Shown here piece after piece: positions 1-9,544 of a stretch of DNA of 64,000 nucleotides (position 1 is its first letter; every line of letters starts with the position of its first letter). Below the pieces are notes generated by a model that searched no databases, was not told where the DNA came from, and saw only the letters and a list, made by a program, of their open reading frames with translations. Origin of the DNA: Odoribacter splanchnicus DSM 20712 (GTDB lineage Bacteria > Bacteroidota > Bacteroidia > Bacteroidales > Marinifilaceae); the NCBI RefSeq assembly GCF_000190535.1, contig NC_015160.1:2046001-2110000 (forward strand), read 5' to 3'. The translations under genes and the position numbers were made by a program.

Positions 1-1
1 T

Positions 2-109
2 CCGCTACAGGTGCCGGTAATGGCAATTCTTATTTTCCTGTGTGCGTGGGGATTCACAGCCCTGATGTACCGGTTATTGGGTAGAAAGGCTCGTTGGATT
101 ATGGGATAA
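2..109 (+). CDS. C-terminus of a membrane protein, possibly acyltransferase-3 type (partial)
   Basis: An open frame enters from the left edge and ends at TAA 107-109. The 35 visible residues hold a hydrophobic stretch (VMAILIFLCAWGFTALMYRL) followed by a basic tail (GRKARWIMG), as at the end of a polytopic inner-membrane protein. The last helix and short basic tail resemble the C-terminus of acyltransferase-3 (OafA-like) proteins of Bacteroidales, but too little is visible to be sure. It converges on the minus-strand locus 1 and is separated from it by a strong inverted repeat. Confidence 0.45.
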   Translation, partial: PLQVPVMAILIFLCAWGFTALMYRLLGRKARWIMG

Positions 110-114
110 AATTT

Positions 115-165
115 ATGTGCTGATGTGCTCATTATGGAGTAACTCCCGGGAGCACATCAGCACAT
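115..165. terminator. Perfect 16-bp inverted repeat between convergent genes
   Basis: Positions 115-130 (ATGTGCTGATGTGCTC) pair without mismatch with 150-165 around a 19-nt loop. It lies between the stop of the left-edge gene and the stop of locus 1, where a bidirectional terminator is expected. There is no clean T-run, so termination activity is inferred from the stem and its place. Confidence 0.6.
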
Positions 166-175
166 GGTTATTATA

Positions 176-1435
176 TTAATCGAACATCCGTCCCGGACAA
201 TTAGCAATCACTTTCCTCATACGCAAAACCTGCTCATAGGTCAGGGAAGTCGATGCCGAACTTCCATCCATGATATTACAGGAATTATAATAAATCACCG
301 GAGCCTGTTTATCATCCGAATAAGTATTCTTTTCCAAAGCAATAGGCCCTAATTCATAAGTATAAGTATCCGAACAAAAATCTACATCTCCGTTAACAAA
401 GGGAATTCCCGAATAAGTACTGAACACCGTAGGCATTAATCCGAAATGTGTACCCAGATAATATTCATAGCCCCCTTTATTGATCGAGAATATCGAACTC
501 ACAGTAAGAGTAATGCCTACTTCCCTATACGAAGTAAAACTTACTTCATCAGCTGTAGCAACCGAATTCATTTTCAAACCGGGTACAGCGGTTCCGTTAT
601 CCAAAATATAAGCCGGAGCATAAGCATTGGTCCCATAAATTTCATCGTTTACCCAGATATTCAATATCCGGTTCGGGTCCCATAGTAAATTCTTGTTAAT
701 ATAACCGGCAACTTCGCCATAAGCAGGAGTTCCCATTTCCACTCTGTTTATTCCCGGGGTAGCGAGTTTATTCCCTTGTACATCCACCGTAGCCAATTCA
801 AAGCGAATTTTACTGTCGACGGCTACCGGATCGTCGGCATAAGTTCCCGAAAACACCTTGTTGGCCCGATCGATAAATCCCTGTAACAACCCGGTCGTTA
901 TGCCATCATACCTATTGATATTTTTATCTGTAACCAACAGATGGAAAACAACCGGAACAGTAATAGTCGGAAAATCCATTACCGGATCGGCGATCAAATG
1001 CACTTTACAAGGTTCACTTTCTATCCCATGAATAGTACATACAAATTCAACATCCGTTCCAGCCCCTTCGGTGGCCGAGAATTTCTGTCCCTCGATCAAC
1101 TTGCCATCCCTGGTCTTAATCTGTATTTCAGATGCTTCGAAACGATCCATTTTCATTGCAGAAATCTTCGTAAACACAGAGTCTTTGACAATATGTTCCC
1201 CATCGATCACCTGTTCGATCGTCCGTTTATCTTTCACAAACGAATAAGCTTTTACAAGAAAACTCAACTGAGCTTTACCATTCGCGATCAAAACGGGACT
1301 ATTGGGATAAATAGCCACTGAATCGACGGCTTCGATTCCGGGTTCGTACAGCCAGGTTTCATATTCACTCTTTTCGCACGAAAAAAGCAAAACAATCAGC
1401 AAAATATAACCTATTATTTTCATCTCATTCATCAT
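176..1435 (-). CDS. M43 (pappalysin-like) fold lipoprotein with degenerate zinc site
   Basis: A 419-residue lipoprotein; the signal peptide ends in the lipobox LFSC, so an outer-membrane anchored protein is expected. Residues about 150-419 follow the Bacteroidales zinc-dependent metalloprotease lipoprotein family (M43/BF0631-like): a VPVVFHLL strand, a DPNRILNIWV strand, a DVDFCSDT turn and a terminal NIMDG...TYEQVLRMR. The zinc motif HExxHxxGxxH should fall at 325-335, but that stretch reads YYLGTHFGLMP, so all three His ligands and the catalytic Glu are replaced. Frame and flanking motifs are intact, so this looks like a folded pseudoprotease and not a broken gene. It starts 7 nt after the susD stop and is last in the fecR-susC-susD operon. 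A ligand-binding role in the SusCD complex is inference. ATG at 1435 was chosen; ATG 1423 is possible. Confidence 0.8.
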   Translation of the reverse strand: MMNEMKIIGYILLIVLLFSCEKSEYETWLYEPGIEAVDSVAIYPNSPVLIANGKAQLSFLVKAYSFVKDKRTIEQVIDGEHIVKDSVFTKISAMKMDRFEASEIQIKTRDGKLIEGQKFSATEGAGTDVEFVCTIHGIESEPCKVHLIADPVMDFPTITVPVVFHLLVTDKNINRYDGITTGLLQGFIDRANKVFSGTYADDPVAVDSKIRFELATVDVQGNKLATPGINRVEMGTPAYGEVAGYINKNLLWDPNRILNIWVNDEIYGTNAYAPAYILDNGTAVPGLKMNSVATADEVSFTSYREVGITLTVSSIFSINKGGYEYYLGTHFGLMPTVFSTYSGIPFVNGDVDFCSDTYTYELGPIALEKNTYSDDKQAPVIYYNSCNIMDGSSASTSLTYEQVLRMRKVIANCPGRMFD

Positions 1436-1442
1436 TTTAAAA

Positions 1443-2891
1443 TTATAACATACTCCACCCGGGATTTTGTTCTATTTGATTATTTTCCTGCATTTCTTCC
1501 AGCAAAGGAATAGGGAAACAGAAGCGGAAATCGTTATCTTCCAGTGTATAGACGGCTTCTTCCGGATTCTGGTAAGAATTTCTGGACCATCCCTTCTGAA
1601 TCCGGATCAGATCACACCACCGCATATCGTATTCGAGGCAAAACTCTCTCCGCCGTTCATTCATAATCTCTTGTAACAAATCCGCTCCTTTGTATCCCTG
1701 ATAATTTCTGATCCGATGGCGTTGGAACTCTTCCAAGGCTTGCCGGGCTTCTCCTTCCTGTCCGTTACGGGCATAACTTTCAGCCTCGATCAGATACATT
1801 TCGGAAACCGGGAAAAAGTGCAACACCCCATAGAAACTCGGCAGATCCTTGAATTTACGGATAGCCTTGTTTTCGGGATTAAAGTAAAGGGAACGGCGAA
1901 CATCGTTTTCATCGAACAATTCGAACAGTTCATCCCGGACAAATTCGAGTAAACCATAAGCCTCCATCGTCCCGTACATGCCCGCATCTCCGGTATACCA
2001 CAAAAAGGACAATAAGGCCTGATCTTTATTTTTATATACTCCCCCCTCACTTGTCTTATAGGTTTCAAAAGGTTTGAATTCATCTATCCCCTGCAACGGA
2101 TAATTTTTCATAACCGCCTGTGCATGCATAATTGCCTGAACATAATCCTCTTTCTCGCCAGCTCCCGAACCGCCTTTAAAAAGGTAGATCTCAGCCAGCA
2201 AAGCATGGGCCAGATTCTTATCGTAAAAAATATTATAAGTCGCCCGGGGTTCTGTCTTACAATCAATGACCGTAGTCAACTCATCGATCAGAAACCGATA
2301 TACCTGAGCCTGCGTTTTCCGCTGTTTATTATAACTTCCGACTGCTTGCGAATCGGTATTAAACGGTATCCCCAGTTCATTGCTGTGATAGGGAGAAAAA
2401 TATTGCAACACTTTAAACAAATACCAGGCTCTCAGAAAACGGGCTTCCTGTTCGACGATATCTTTTTCTTCCTGTGAAGCACTGACATTCGCCAGTTCGT
2501 CGATAATCGTATTATAAAAACCGATATTACTGAAATAGTTTCCCCAGATCGTCCCGGGCATTGTGGTATTTTGCCAGTTCAAACTGTTTGTATACAACGC
2601 TCTTTTATTATTAGCCATCCAATTTCCGTTCAGCCAGGTATCGGTATTCAAATCGTCACTATAAAAACCGAAAAACAAATACAAATCGTCCGTTCTCCAG
2701 GGAACGTTCGTTCCTGCCAATTCATGGGAGCTGAAAAAAGTCACGGTGTATAATTTCAAATGCGACCCCAATAAAGATTTCACATCGTCATAAGTTTTCA
2801 AGGCCAGAATATTCGAAGGTTTCACTTCCAGATATTTCTCGCACGAAGTAAAACTCAGAATCAGGGTGACATATAAGAATAATTTCTTCAT
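1443..2891 (-). CDS. SusD/RagB-family outer-membrane lipoprotein
   Basis: Surface lipoprotein of about 482 residues that caps the SusC channel and binds the substrate. The signal peptide MKKLFLYVTLILSFTSC carries an SPII lipobox. The N-terminal LEVKPSNILALKTYDDVKSLL, the helical TPR-like middle (EARFLRAWYLFKVLQYFSPY), and the C-terminal block (SEMYLIEAESYARNGQEGEARQALEEFQRHRIR, then MNERRREFCLEYDMRWCDLIR) are family hallmarks. The start is ATG 2891, since the longer reading frame begins only with TTG. It begins 11 nt after the susC stop, so the two are cotranscribed. The substrate cannot be read from the sequence; the degenerate M43 neighbour hints at peptide or protein ligands and not glycans, since no glycoside hydrolase is nearby. 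Confidence 0.93.
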   Translation of the reverse strand: MKKLFLYVTLILSFTSCEKYLEVKPSNILALKTYDDVKSLLGSHLKLYTVTFFSSHELAGTNVPWRTDDLYLFFGFYSDDLNTDTWLNGNWMANNKRALYTNSLNWQNTTMPGTIWGNYFSNIGFYNTIIDELANVSASQEEKDIVEQEARFLRAWYLFKVLQYFSPYHSNELGIPFNTDSQAVGSYNKQRKTQAQVYRFLIDELTTVIDCKTEPRATYNIFYDKNLAHALLAEIYLFKGGSGAGEKEDYVQAIMHAQAVMKNYPLQGIDEFKPFETYKTSEGGVYKNKDQALLSFLWYTGDAGMYGTMEAYGLLEFVRDELFELFDENDVRRSLYFNPENKAIRKFKDLPSFYGVLHFFPVSEMYLIEAESYARNGQEGEARQALEEFQRHRIRNYQGYKGADLLQEIMNERRREFCLEYDMRWCDLIRIQKGWSRNSYQNPEEAVYTLEDNDFRFCFPIPLLEEMQENNQIEQNPGWSML

Positions 2892-2902
2892 CTCTTTCAA
2901 TT

Positions 2903-5900
2903 TTAGAATCCAACATTTAAAGTAATCGTATATTTCCGGGAATTCGGATAACCGAACGAACCCATCAGTGCCGGATCGATCCCGCTATAACTGGAAATCG
3001 TAAACAGATTTTTCGCTGTAAAACTGAGCCGGGCAGTGCTGAAACCTATTTTATGCAGCCATTCGGGTTTCAGGTTATATCCCAGCGTCATATAGCTACA
3101 GCGGAGGTAGTTTCCTTTCTCCAATAAGATATCGTACATATAGGAAGAATAGGTGGTAAAGGCTTCCGACATAGCAGGTACATTGGTGATATCTCCCGGT
3201 TCACGCCAGCGATTCGCTTCGGAGGTGTGACGATTACGGGCATCCAGGCTTCGGAAGGTATTGAACGATTTGATTTTATGTCCGGTCTTAAACTCAAAAT
3301 TAGCAGAAAAAATCAATTGTTTCCAATTGGCAGAAGTTGAAAATCCGCCCACGACCGGAGGAGTAAGATTTCCTAAATAAAACACCGAAGGGGTAGGCCA
3401 TGTAGCTCCGCTAACCGACATATCCAAGGTTGCCTCCCCATTGCCGGTATAAGTCATTACCGCTCCGTTGATGGGATTGATTCCTGCAAACTTATACCCA
3501 TACCAACCGTTCACCGGCTGATTCTCTACAAATTGATGTGCATTACTCAAGGTTGCTTTCGGCAGATCCTTCGTCTCCTTATAATACGTATTTTTCACTT
3601 TATTATCGTTGATCGCAATGTTCGCTTTGGCATACCATTGAAAAGATTTATTTTTCAATAAGGTTACTCCCAGATCGATTTCCCATCCATTATTATAAAT
3701 ATCGGCTACATTTTCCGTCACCTCATTCCGTCCGGAAGAATAGGGTAAAGCTTTCCGGTCGAGCACATCCCGGGTGATGTTGTGGTAGTAATTCACTCCC
3801 AATTCCAACCGATAGTCGAATAGCGAAAGGTCCAGGCCGACATTCATATCCTGTTTGGTCTGCCATTTTACATTCGGGTTGGGGTAACTGAAAGAAGTCG
3901 GTACAGTTTGCCCGTCATAAATCACACTTTGTCCGAGGGTCATCACCACAAAAGGCAGGGCATTCTTGTCGATACTCCCGGTATATCCGAAACCACCCCG
4001 GACAGCGAACTGGTCTACCCACATCCACCGCTTCATAAATTCCTCCCGATGCAGATTCCAGCGTAAGCCGACATTCCACAACGGAGTAAACTGGTTGTCG
4101 TTTCCGATAATATCCGAACCGTCATAGCGCAATGCTCCGGTCAAAATGTATTTATCCAGGTAGGAATATGAGGCATTGGCAAAAAAGGAAGACATTTTGC
4201 TGACCGACTTTCCTGTCCCTCCCAAGGCGTTATAATTGATTTCCGATCCGTCGATACCGTCCATTTCAGGGAATCCGACGATCCGGTGTTCTTCGTCGAA
4301 TACCGGAGAATAATTGAAGGAATTATAAGCGGTCCGCTCCTGAATTTCCTGCCCGGCAAACAAAGAGATATAATGTTTTCCGGCATATTCCCCCGTATAT
4401 TGAAGTGTATTCCGAAATGTATAGGCATTGGTATATCCTGTAGCCTCCCGCAAAGAGCCCTTCACCATGTCATGCGGAATTTCTCCCTTGTAGGAATACC
4501 AGTTATTGATAAAATTGGTATAGGTATCCGCTCCTTCGATAATCCGGTTATGGTTGGAATTGGCATTATAAACCCCATGGGTCGTAAACATCAAGCCTTT
4601 GACGATTTCCCATTCCACCTTCAATGAAAGCTCGGCATCCAGATAACGGTTGGTATTGGTATTTCGGTTCAGATCGTCGAGAATATTGAAGGTATCCCAA
4701 TCCAGCCCGTCCCGGATACTACTTTCCTTTGCATTGTAGCTGATATCGTAAGCCTTTGTACCATCCTCATTTTTCAATCGTTCATAAGGGTTGGCATACA
4801 TTGCATATTCCAGGGAATTTACGCTACTGGCCGTCACTCTGTCGTTTTTCATAGTGGCTCCCAACCCGCCGGTAATCCGGATTTTTTCGGAAGGATTATG
4901 GGTTAATTTAATGTTCATCCCCAACCGATCGTACTTATTATTGGGTTCGGTACCGACCTCTTTCAGGTAGTTCAAGGAAACGTAATGTTGTGTTTTCTCG
5001 TTACCTCCCGACATGCTGAAATTGTATTGCTGACTGATCGCCGTGCGATAAATTTCTTTAAACCAATCGGTATTGATTTTAGCTAATTCGCCGATCCGCC
5101 GTTCGGCCTCATCAGAAGAAATTTCTCCATAGGCTGCTTGCTGCAATAATTTAGTCACCCGCCCGGGGGTATAGATATATCCTTGCTGATCGTAAAAGAT
5201 CTCGCGTTCGAACTGGATTTTCTCCGCAGTATTCATCATGTCGATGTTATTCCGGGGTCGTTCGGTAATCCCCACATTCACCGAAGCATTAAACCGGGTT
5301 TTCCCGGAAAGTCCGCTTTTCGTTTCGACGACGATCACCCCGTTCGCAGCCCTGGCACCGTAAATCGCTGTAGCGGCAGCATCTTTCAATACGGTGATCG
5401 ATTTGATATCGTCCGGTGCAATATTACCGATTCCGGTCGTAAAAATAGTCGCCTGCAAATCGGTAGAACCGCTTTGGATGTTGGGAATCTCTCCTTGTAA
5501 CGGCATACCGTCGACAATCCACATCGGCTCGGTACTCCCCGTCAACGAATTTACCCCACGAATCTGGATCTGTGCGTCCTGTCCGGGCCGGCCACTACTG
5601 ATCATATTCAACCCCGAGATCGTACTATTCAGAATTTCGTCGATCGACTGTAATCCCCGGCCTGCAATCTGATTGGCGGTAATCGTCGCCGTCGTACCGG
5701 TCATTCGTTCCTTCCGGATCGTCTGATAACCGGTAACCACCACTTCTTCCATTTCAGCCTGATCGGGCTGCAGCCTGACTTCAATTTCATCTTTCCCCTG
5801 TACGTTTACTTCAACTGTCCGATAACCGATAAAAGATACTTCCAACACTTGTGCATTTCCGGCTAAAGCCAATTGAAAGCGGCCTTCGAAATCGGTCGCA

Positions 5901-6385
5901 GTACCCATCCGGGTACCCTTGATTTTAATCGTAGCCCCCGGCAACGGATTTCCCTGCTCGTCCCTCACTATACCCTGAATCACCCGGGAAACAGGAGGTG
6001 TGGTTTGCCGCGCAGGACCGATGACAATAATCCCGTTGCGGTCGGTTGCCACCAAACCGGTTCCCCGGATACAGGCCTCTACGGCTTGCAAAAGAGTTAC
6101 CTTTTTTACATCGACAGAGACCGGTTCCTTCACCTGCTCCACTTCCTCCCGCTTAAACATCAGCTGTCGGTCGTATTGCCGGTTTAATTCCCGCAGCGCA
6201 TCCAATACCGTCACCTGTTTTAATTTTAAAGACACATTGGCTTGGGTTGTGGCTTGTGAAAAAGCCGGCCGGTCTGTTAGTAGTAGTCCTCCGATCAGCA
6301 TCAGACAGCAACACCATAGTTGCCGCCAGGACAAAAGCTTTCCAAACGATTTTTTAGTTTCGTTTTTTTTCATAAATTTGTACAT
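2903..6385 (-). CDS. SusC/RagA-family TonB-dependent transporter with STN domain
   Basis: Outer-membrane TonB-dependent channel of about 1,160 residues. Order: signal segment (WRQLWCCCLMLIGGLLLT), STN domain (NVSLKLKQVTVLDALRELNR to about residue 130), carboxypeptidase-like CNA-B domain (IQGIVRDEQGNPLPGATIKI), TonB-box region EEVVVTGYQT, plug (SISGLNMISSGRPG, IRGVNSLTG, DAAATAIYGARAANGVI) and a barrel ending in a C-terminal aromatic, NVGF. The STN domain marks a transducer that signals to FecR. The longest reading frame starts with TTG at 6445, but that stretch runs through two hairpins. ATG 6385 or 6373 (the latter reading MKKNETKKSF) is more plausible. It is followed by susD and a pseudo-M43 lipoprotein. 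Confidence 0.93.
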   Translation of the reverse strand: MYKFMKKNETKKSFGKLLSWRQLWCCCLMLIGGLLLTDRPAFSQATTQANVSLKLKQVTVLDALRELNRQYDRQLMFKREEVEQVKEPVSVDVKKVTLLQAVEACIRGTGLVATDRNGIIVIGPARQTTPPVSRVIQGIVRDEQGNPLPGATIKIKGTRMGTATDFEGRFQLALAGNAQVLEVSFIGYRTVEVNVQGKDEIEVRLQPDQAEMEEVVVTGYQTIRKERMTGTTATITANQIAGRGLQSIDEILNSTISGLNMISSGRPGQDAQIQIRGVNSLTGSTEPMWIVDGMPLQGEIPNIQSGSTDLQATIFTTGIGNIAPDDIKSITVLKDAAATAIYGARAANGVIVVETKSGLSGKTRFNASVNVGITERPRNNIDMMNTAEKIQFEREIFYDQQGYIYTPGRVTKLLQQAAYGEISSDEAERRIGELAKINTDWFKEIYRTAISQQYNFSMSGGNEKTQHYVSLNYLKEVGTEPNNKYDRLGMNIKLTHNPSEKIRITGGLGATMKNDRVTASSVNSLEYAMYANPYERLKNEDGTKAYDISYNAKESSIRDGLDWDTFNILDDLNRNTNTNRYLDAELSLKVEWEIVKGLMFTTHGVYNANSNHNRIIEGADTYTNFINNWYSYKGEIPHDMVKGSLREATGYTNAYTFRNTLQYTGEYAGKHYISLFAGQEIQERTAYNSFNYSPVFDEEHRIVGFPEMDGIDGSEINYNALGGTGKSVSKMSSFFANASYSYLDKYILTGALRYDGSDIIGNDNQFTPLWNVGLRWNLHREEFMKRWMWVDQFAVRGGFGYTGSIDKNALPFVVMTLGQSVIYDGQTVPTSFSYPNPNVKWQTKQDMNVGLDLSLFDYRLELGVNYYHNITRDVLDRKALPYSSGRNEVTENVADIYNNGWEIDLGVTLLKNKSFQWYAKANIAINDNKVKNTYYKETKDLPKATLSNAHQFVENQPVNGWYGYKFAGINPINGAVMTYTGNGEATLDMSVSGATWPTPSVFYLGNLTPPVVGGFSTSANWKQLIFSANFEFKTGHKIKSFNTFRSLDARNRHTSEANRWREPGDITNVPAMSEAFTTYSSYMYDILLEKGNYLRCSYMTLGYNLKPEWLHKIGFSTARLSFTAKNLFTISSYSGIDPALMGSFGYPNSRKYTITLNVGF

Positions 6386-6401
6386 AAAATAGTTAGACAA
6401 T

Positions 6402-6456
6402 ACCTTGTTTCTGGACAAGGTCTTTATTCCGGAGTTGCTGGCCAAAACAACTCCGG
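6402..6456 (-). promoter_or_regulatory. Two tandem hairpins in the fecR-susC leader
   Basis: Between the fecR stop and the susC ATG the minus strand contains two perfect inverted repeats. The first pairs 6448-6456 with 6429-6437 (stem CCGGAGTTG, 10-nt loop). The second pairs 6415-6421 with 6402-6408 (stem ACCTTGT, 6-nt loop). A comparable stem occurs at the same place in locus 2. They could damp read-through from the low-abundance regulator into the abundant transporter or stabilise a processed susC mRNA; the function is inferred. Confidence 0.55.
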
Positions 6457-6457
6457 T

Positions 6458-7642
6458 TTATTTTTCAATCAGATGTATGATATTTCCTTCCCGGCGGAAT
6501 TCCGGTCCTCCCGCTAATTCAATAGTCTCGAGCACGGTATCCAGGGATTCGTCTTTACTCATCCGTCCACTGAAAGTATGCTTTTCTTTCCTTCCTCCGT
6601 CGAATACAAATTCCACTTCATACCAGCGGGACAACATCCGCATAACCACTTCGATATCTTCTTCCTCAAAAATAAAATTCCCATATCTCCAGGCAATCGC
6701 ATCCTCGGCATTGACAGCTTCCACCTGAATAGCCCCGCTTCCCTTTTCCCAAATCGCTTCCCGTCCCGGAGTCAGCACCACCGCATCACCGCCGTCTGCT
6801 ACCGCCACCCGGATACTTCCAGTCAGCAAGGTCGTATATACCGATTTCTCATTACGATAAGCCTGTATATTGAATGAAGTTCCCAATACCCGGGTCTGTA
6901 TCCCTCCGGCTTCCACGATAAAAGGCTGTTCAGGATTCGGAGCCACCTCAAAATAAGCCTCCCCGCTCAATTTCACGATACGTTCTTTTTTAACAAATTC
7001 CACGGGATATTCCAACTCGCTGTCCGCATTCAGCCATACCCGGGTCCCGTCGCTCAAAATCAAGGCATACTCTCCCCCGATAGCGGTTACCACTTTATTG
7101 AACAGCTCTTCGGTCGCCGGACTATTTTTACTTTCATATATCAGTTGTCCGTGTTCATTTTTAATCACTGCATCCCCTGCTTCGATTCTCTGTTCTTTCT
7201 TCTGCTCCAAAGCAATCTGTTCACCGGAGTGCAGGATCAGTTTTACCTTAGCAGTCTCTGTTTGTTGTCCGGCCAGCGGCATAGCCTCCGGTACCGCCCG
7301 CACACCGGACAATTCCCACAAAACAGTCACCGCCACAGCACAGATACAAGCCGCAGCAGCCACACTCCTCCATAAGCGCACACGCCGGCTCCGTCTGCGT
7401 CCCACCAAACTCCGGACGACCGAAATTCGTATTTTCTCATAATCGGTCTCTTTTCCGATCCGTTCTTCTCCTGCTATCCGTTCGCGAATCGCCTCTCCGC
7501 GAATAATCCTTTTGTATGTCCGGCGATTCTCCTCGCTCTCGTCGAGCCAGTCCAGCAATTCCGAACGCTCCTCTTCCGTCACATTCCCCAGTTTTACCCG
7601 AATGATAATTGTAGCTAAACGATATGCCTTTTGTAAATCCAT
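6458..7642 (-). CDS. FecR-family anti-sigma factor
   Basis: Single-pass inner-membrane regulator of about 394 residues. The cytoplasmic N-terminus ([20 protein letters not shown]) is followed by a membrane helix ([18 protein letters not shown], about residues 90-108). A periplasmic FecR domain holds the family blocks [28 protein letters not shown] and [11 protein letters not shown], and a C-terminal DUF4974 ends [10 protein letters not shown]. It would hold an ECF sigma inactive until the STN domain of SusC signals. ATG 7642 is chosen because AAAGGA lies 6 nt upstream; the longer frame starts with TTG. Its partner is probably the divergent sigma gene at 9545, now separated by an ATPase gene. 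A TGTCTTAG element lies 16 nt before the ATG. Confidence 0.92.
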
Positions 7643-7658
7643 TTCATGTCCTTTTATA

Positions 7659-7666
7659 CTAAGACA
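7659..7666 (-). promoter_or_regulatory. Putative ECF-sigma promoter element (TGTCTTAG) of fecR, locus 1
   Basis: The minus strand reads TGTCTTAG, 16 nt before the fecR ATG at 7642. The identical octamer occurs 18 nt before the fecR of locus 2 (24875-24882). The TGTC core resembles the -10 element of FecI-type ECF sigma factors. No convincing shared -35 element was found, so the call rests on identity and position. Confidence 0.5.
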
Positions 7667-7865
7667 CCGCAAAAGCAGGTAAAGGATGAATGAAACTTAA
7701 AAAAAAAATAAATTTTAACAACACCTCGAGCAGTCTGCCTCGAAGGGCTGAGATGGTATCAGATTACCGCATACTCGCTCGGGGAGAAACAGTCCGGATT
7801 TATGTTGCCGAAGAACAGGTACAGAGGTGCCCCGTCCGATTGGGCCTCCCTGGAGGGGATGCCGC

Positions 7866-9431
7866 CTATAGAACATTTTCCGAAACTTCTATCAACCACT
7901 TCTCGATATTTCGTGTCTTCGCGCTAAAGTTGACGCCTATTTTGAACACCTTGCGCCTGTCTGCCTCGAAAGGAAGGGCATAACGTTTGTCGTTGATTTG
8001 TTGTAGGGCTTCCTCTGCCGTTCCATTCAGTTTAAATTCCATTACATAGATATAGTCTGAAGTCTTCACCACGAGATCCACCCGCCCCTCAGCAGTACGG
8101 TACTCCGTCTCCGTGTAGAATCCTACCAGTTTGAAGACAATGAATAATACATTCTGGTAGTGACGTTCCAAGTCGGTTGCCACCTCGTAGGGCGTGTCGG
8201 CAAAGAAACTTCGCAAACGCCTGAAAAAGGCATCCGGTTGCCCCATTTCGATTTCACGGGTGAATTGTTGTATTTCGAAAGGAACTTCTATTTTGTTGAA
8301 ACGGGTATAGAAAGGCATTAAAAATTTGATAAAACCTTCTTCTACCTCTTTATTCGGGAAACCAAGACGATATAGATCGAATCGTTTGTCATACCCTTTT
8401 ATCGTAAGATACCCGCTTTGGAAAATAACGGGTATCGGCTGCTCGTCGCCGTAAATGCTATTCAACACATCGGAGTTGGTTTCCTCGTTTGCCATGCGTT
8501 CCAAGTCGTAGTGGTAGCGCCTGAGCAATTCCACCAAGTAAGTCGGTGTCCCCGTTTCAAACCAGTAACTGCCGAACTTCATTTTGAAGAAAGTATTGAG
8601 CAGGCTGAAAGGATTGTATATGCCTTCGGAATCTTCCACAAAATGATAACCGTCATAACAGGCTTTCAATTCGGCTTTGGCTTCCTCGTAAGTCATTTTC
8701 TGCGCCTCGGCTAACTCGTGTAAATCTTCCTCGAAATTGTCCTGAATTTCTTTTCCGGTAATTCCGCATAAGGCAACATAGCGTGCGTCCATGGAAATAT
8801 CTATCAAGTTGTTCAAGTCGCTGAACACGCTCACTTTGCCGAATTTCGTTACTCCCGTCAGCATGGCGAATTGTATGTAGCCGTCCATCGTTTTGAGCAC
8901 ACCGTAGAAAGGTTTCAGCGTGTTGCGATACGCGGATTGCAACTCTTTGTTGCCGATGGCTTGCAAAAGCGGTTTGTCGTATTCATCGACAAGGATGGCT
9001 ACCCGCTGACCGGATTGCTGGCTGGCACGTTCCACGATACCCTTGAAGCGTAGGGCGAGGGTCGTCTCCCCGACACCGGTGCCGTACGTAATCTCCCATT
9101 TGGACAGGGCTTCCTCAAGGATTTTGTCCAAACTGTCCGGAGCATCATATTTCCCGATATTCAGATCAAGATGTAACACAGGGCGGCGTATCCAATTCTT
9201 TTCCAGCTGCGCCATTGCTAGCCCCTCGAACAACTCCTTTTTCCCGAGGAAATAGGCTTCCAGCGTGGAAATCAGCAGGCTTTTCCCGAAACGGCGCGGA
9301 CGGCTGAGGAAATAATAACTGCCCGTTTTCACCAATCGGTAAATTAAAGCCGTTTTATCGACATAGTAATAACCCTCGTTGCGGATTTTCTCGAAATTCT
9401 GAATGCCTATCGGATATATCTTGTCGCCCAT
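7866..9431 (-). CDS. AAA-ATPase-like / PD-(D/E)XK nuclease-fold protein
   Basis: A 521-residue cytoplasmic protein of the family very common in Bacteroidales as multi-copy genes (AAA-ATPase-like domain plus a C-terminal DUF1703 nuclease fold). The N-terminus has the characteristic YPIGIQNFEKIR and YYVDKT, a P-loop variant RPRRFGKSLL near residue 50, and a Walker B-like AILVDEYDKPLL. At the C-terminus, Asp452 in GRVDLVV and Glu465-x-Lys467 in VMEFKL form an intact PD-(D/E)XK signature. Biological role is unknown; mobile-element or defence roles have been proposed for relatives. It sits alone between fecR and a divergent sigma gene that would otherwise be neighbours, so it looks like an insertion into locus 1. 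Arg codons are CGT/CGC-rich compared with flanking genes. Confidence 0.88.
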   Translation of the reverse strand: MGDKIYPIGIQNFEKIRNEGYYYVDKTALIYRLVKTGSYYFLSRPRRFGKSLLISTLEAYFLGKKELFEGLAMAQLEKNWIRRPVLHLDLNIGKYDAPDSLDKILEEALSKWEITYGTGVGETTLALRFKGIVERASQQSGQRVAILVDEYDKPLLQAIGNKELQSAYRNTLKPFYGVLKTMDGYIQFAMLTGVTKFGKVSVFSDLNNLIDISMDARYVALCGITGKEIQDNFEEDLHELAEAQKMTYEEAKAELKACYDGYHFVEDSEGIYNPFSLLNTFFKMKFGSYWFETGTPTYLVELLRRYHYDLERMANEETNSDVLNSIYGDEQPIPVIFQSGYLTIKGYDKRFDLYRLGFPNKEVEEGFIKFLMPFYTRFNKIEVPFEIQQFTREIEMGQPDAFFRRLRSFFADTPYEVATDLERHYQNVLFIVFKLVGFYTETEYRTAEGRVDLVVKTSDYIYVMEFKLNGTAEEALQQINDKRYALPFEADRRKVFKIGVNFSAKTRNIEKWLIEVSENVL

Positions 9432-9511
9432 GCTTGCGGATTTTTAATTGTTTTCCAAAACAAAGTTACCGATTATTTCCTGATTCCACAAATCGGGATG
9501 ATTTTAATCAC

Positions 9512-9519
9512 TATATTTG
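9512..9519 (+). promoter_or_regulatory. Putative -7 promoter element (TATATTTG) of sigma gene
   Basis: TATATTTG matches the Bacteroidota TAnnTTTG -7 consensus and lies 25 nt before the sigma ATG at 9545. No clear TTTG -33 element is seen. Confidence 0.4.
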
Positions 9520-9544
9520 TCTTGCCAAATGAAGGTCACAGCCC

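Noticed and set aside
6386..6445. N-terminal extension of the locus 1 SusC from a TTG at 6445
   Set aside because: It would translate both leader hairpins and gives no signal-peptide features; ATG 6385 or 6373 is better.
7733..7865. Possible TPP-type riboswitch or remnant of a second ATPase gene before fecR of locus 1
   Set aside because: GGGCTGAGATGGTATC looks THI-box-like, but the other conserved parts are missing and no thiamine gene follows. A 12-base match (GTCTGCCTCGAA) to the ATPase gene end is too short to call a remnant.
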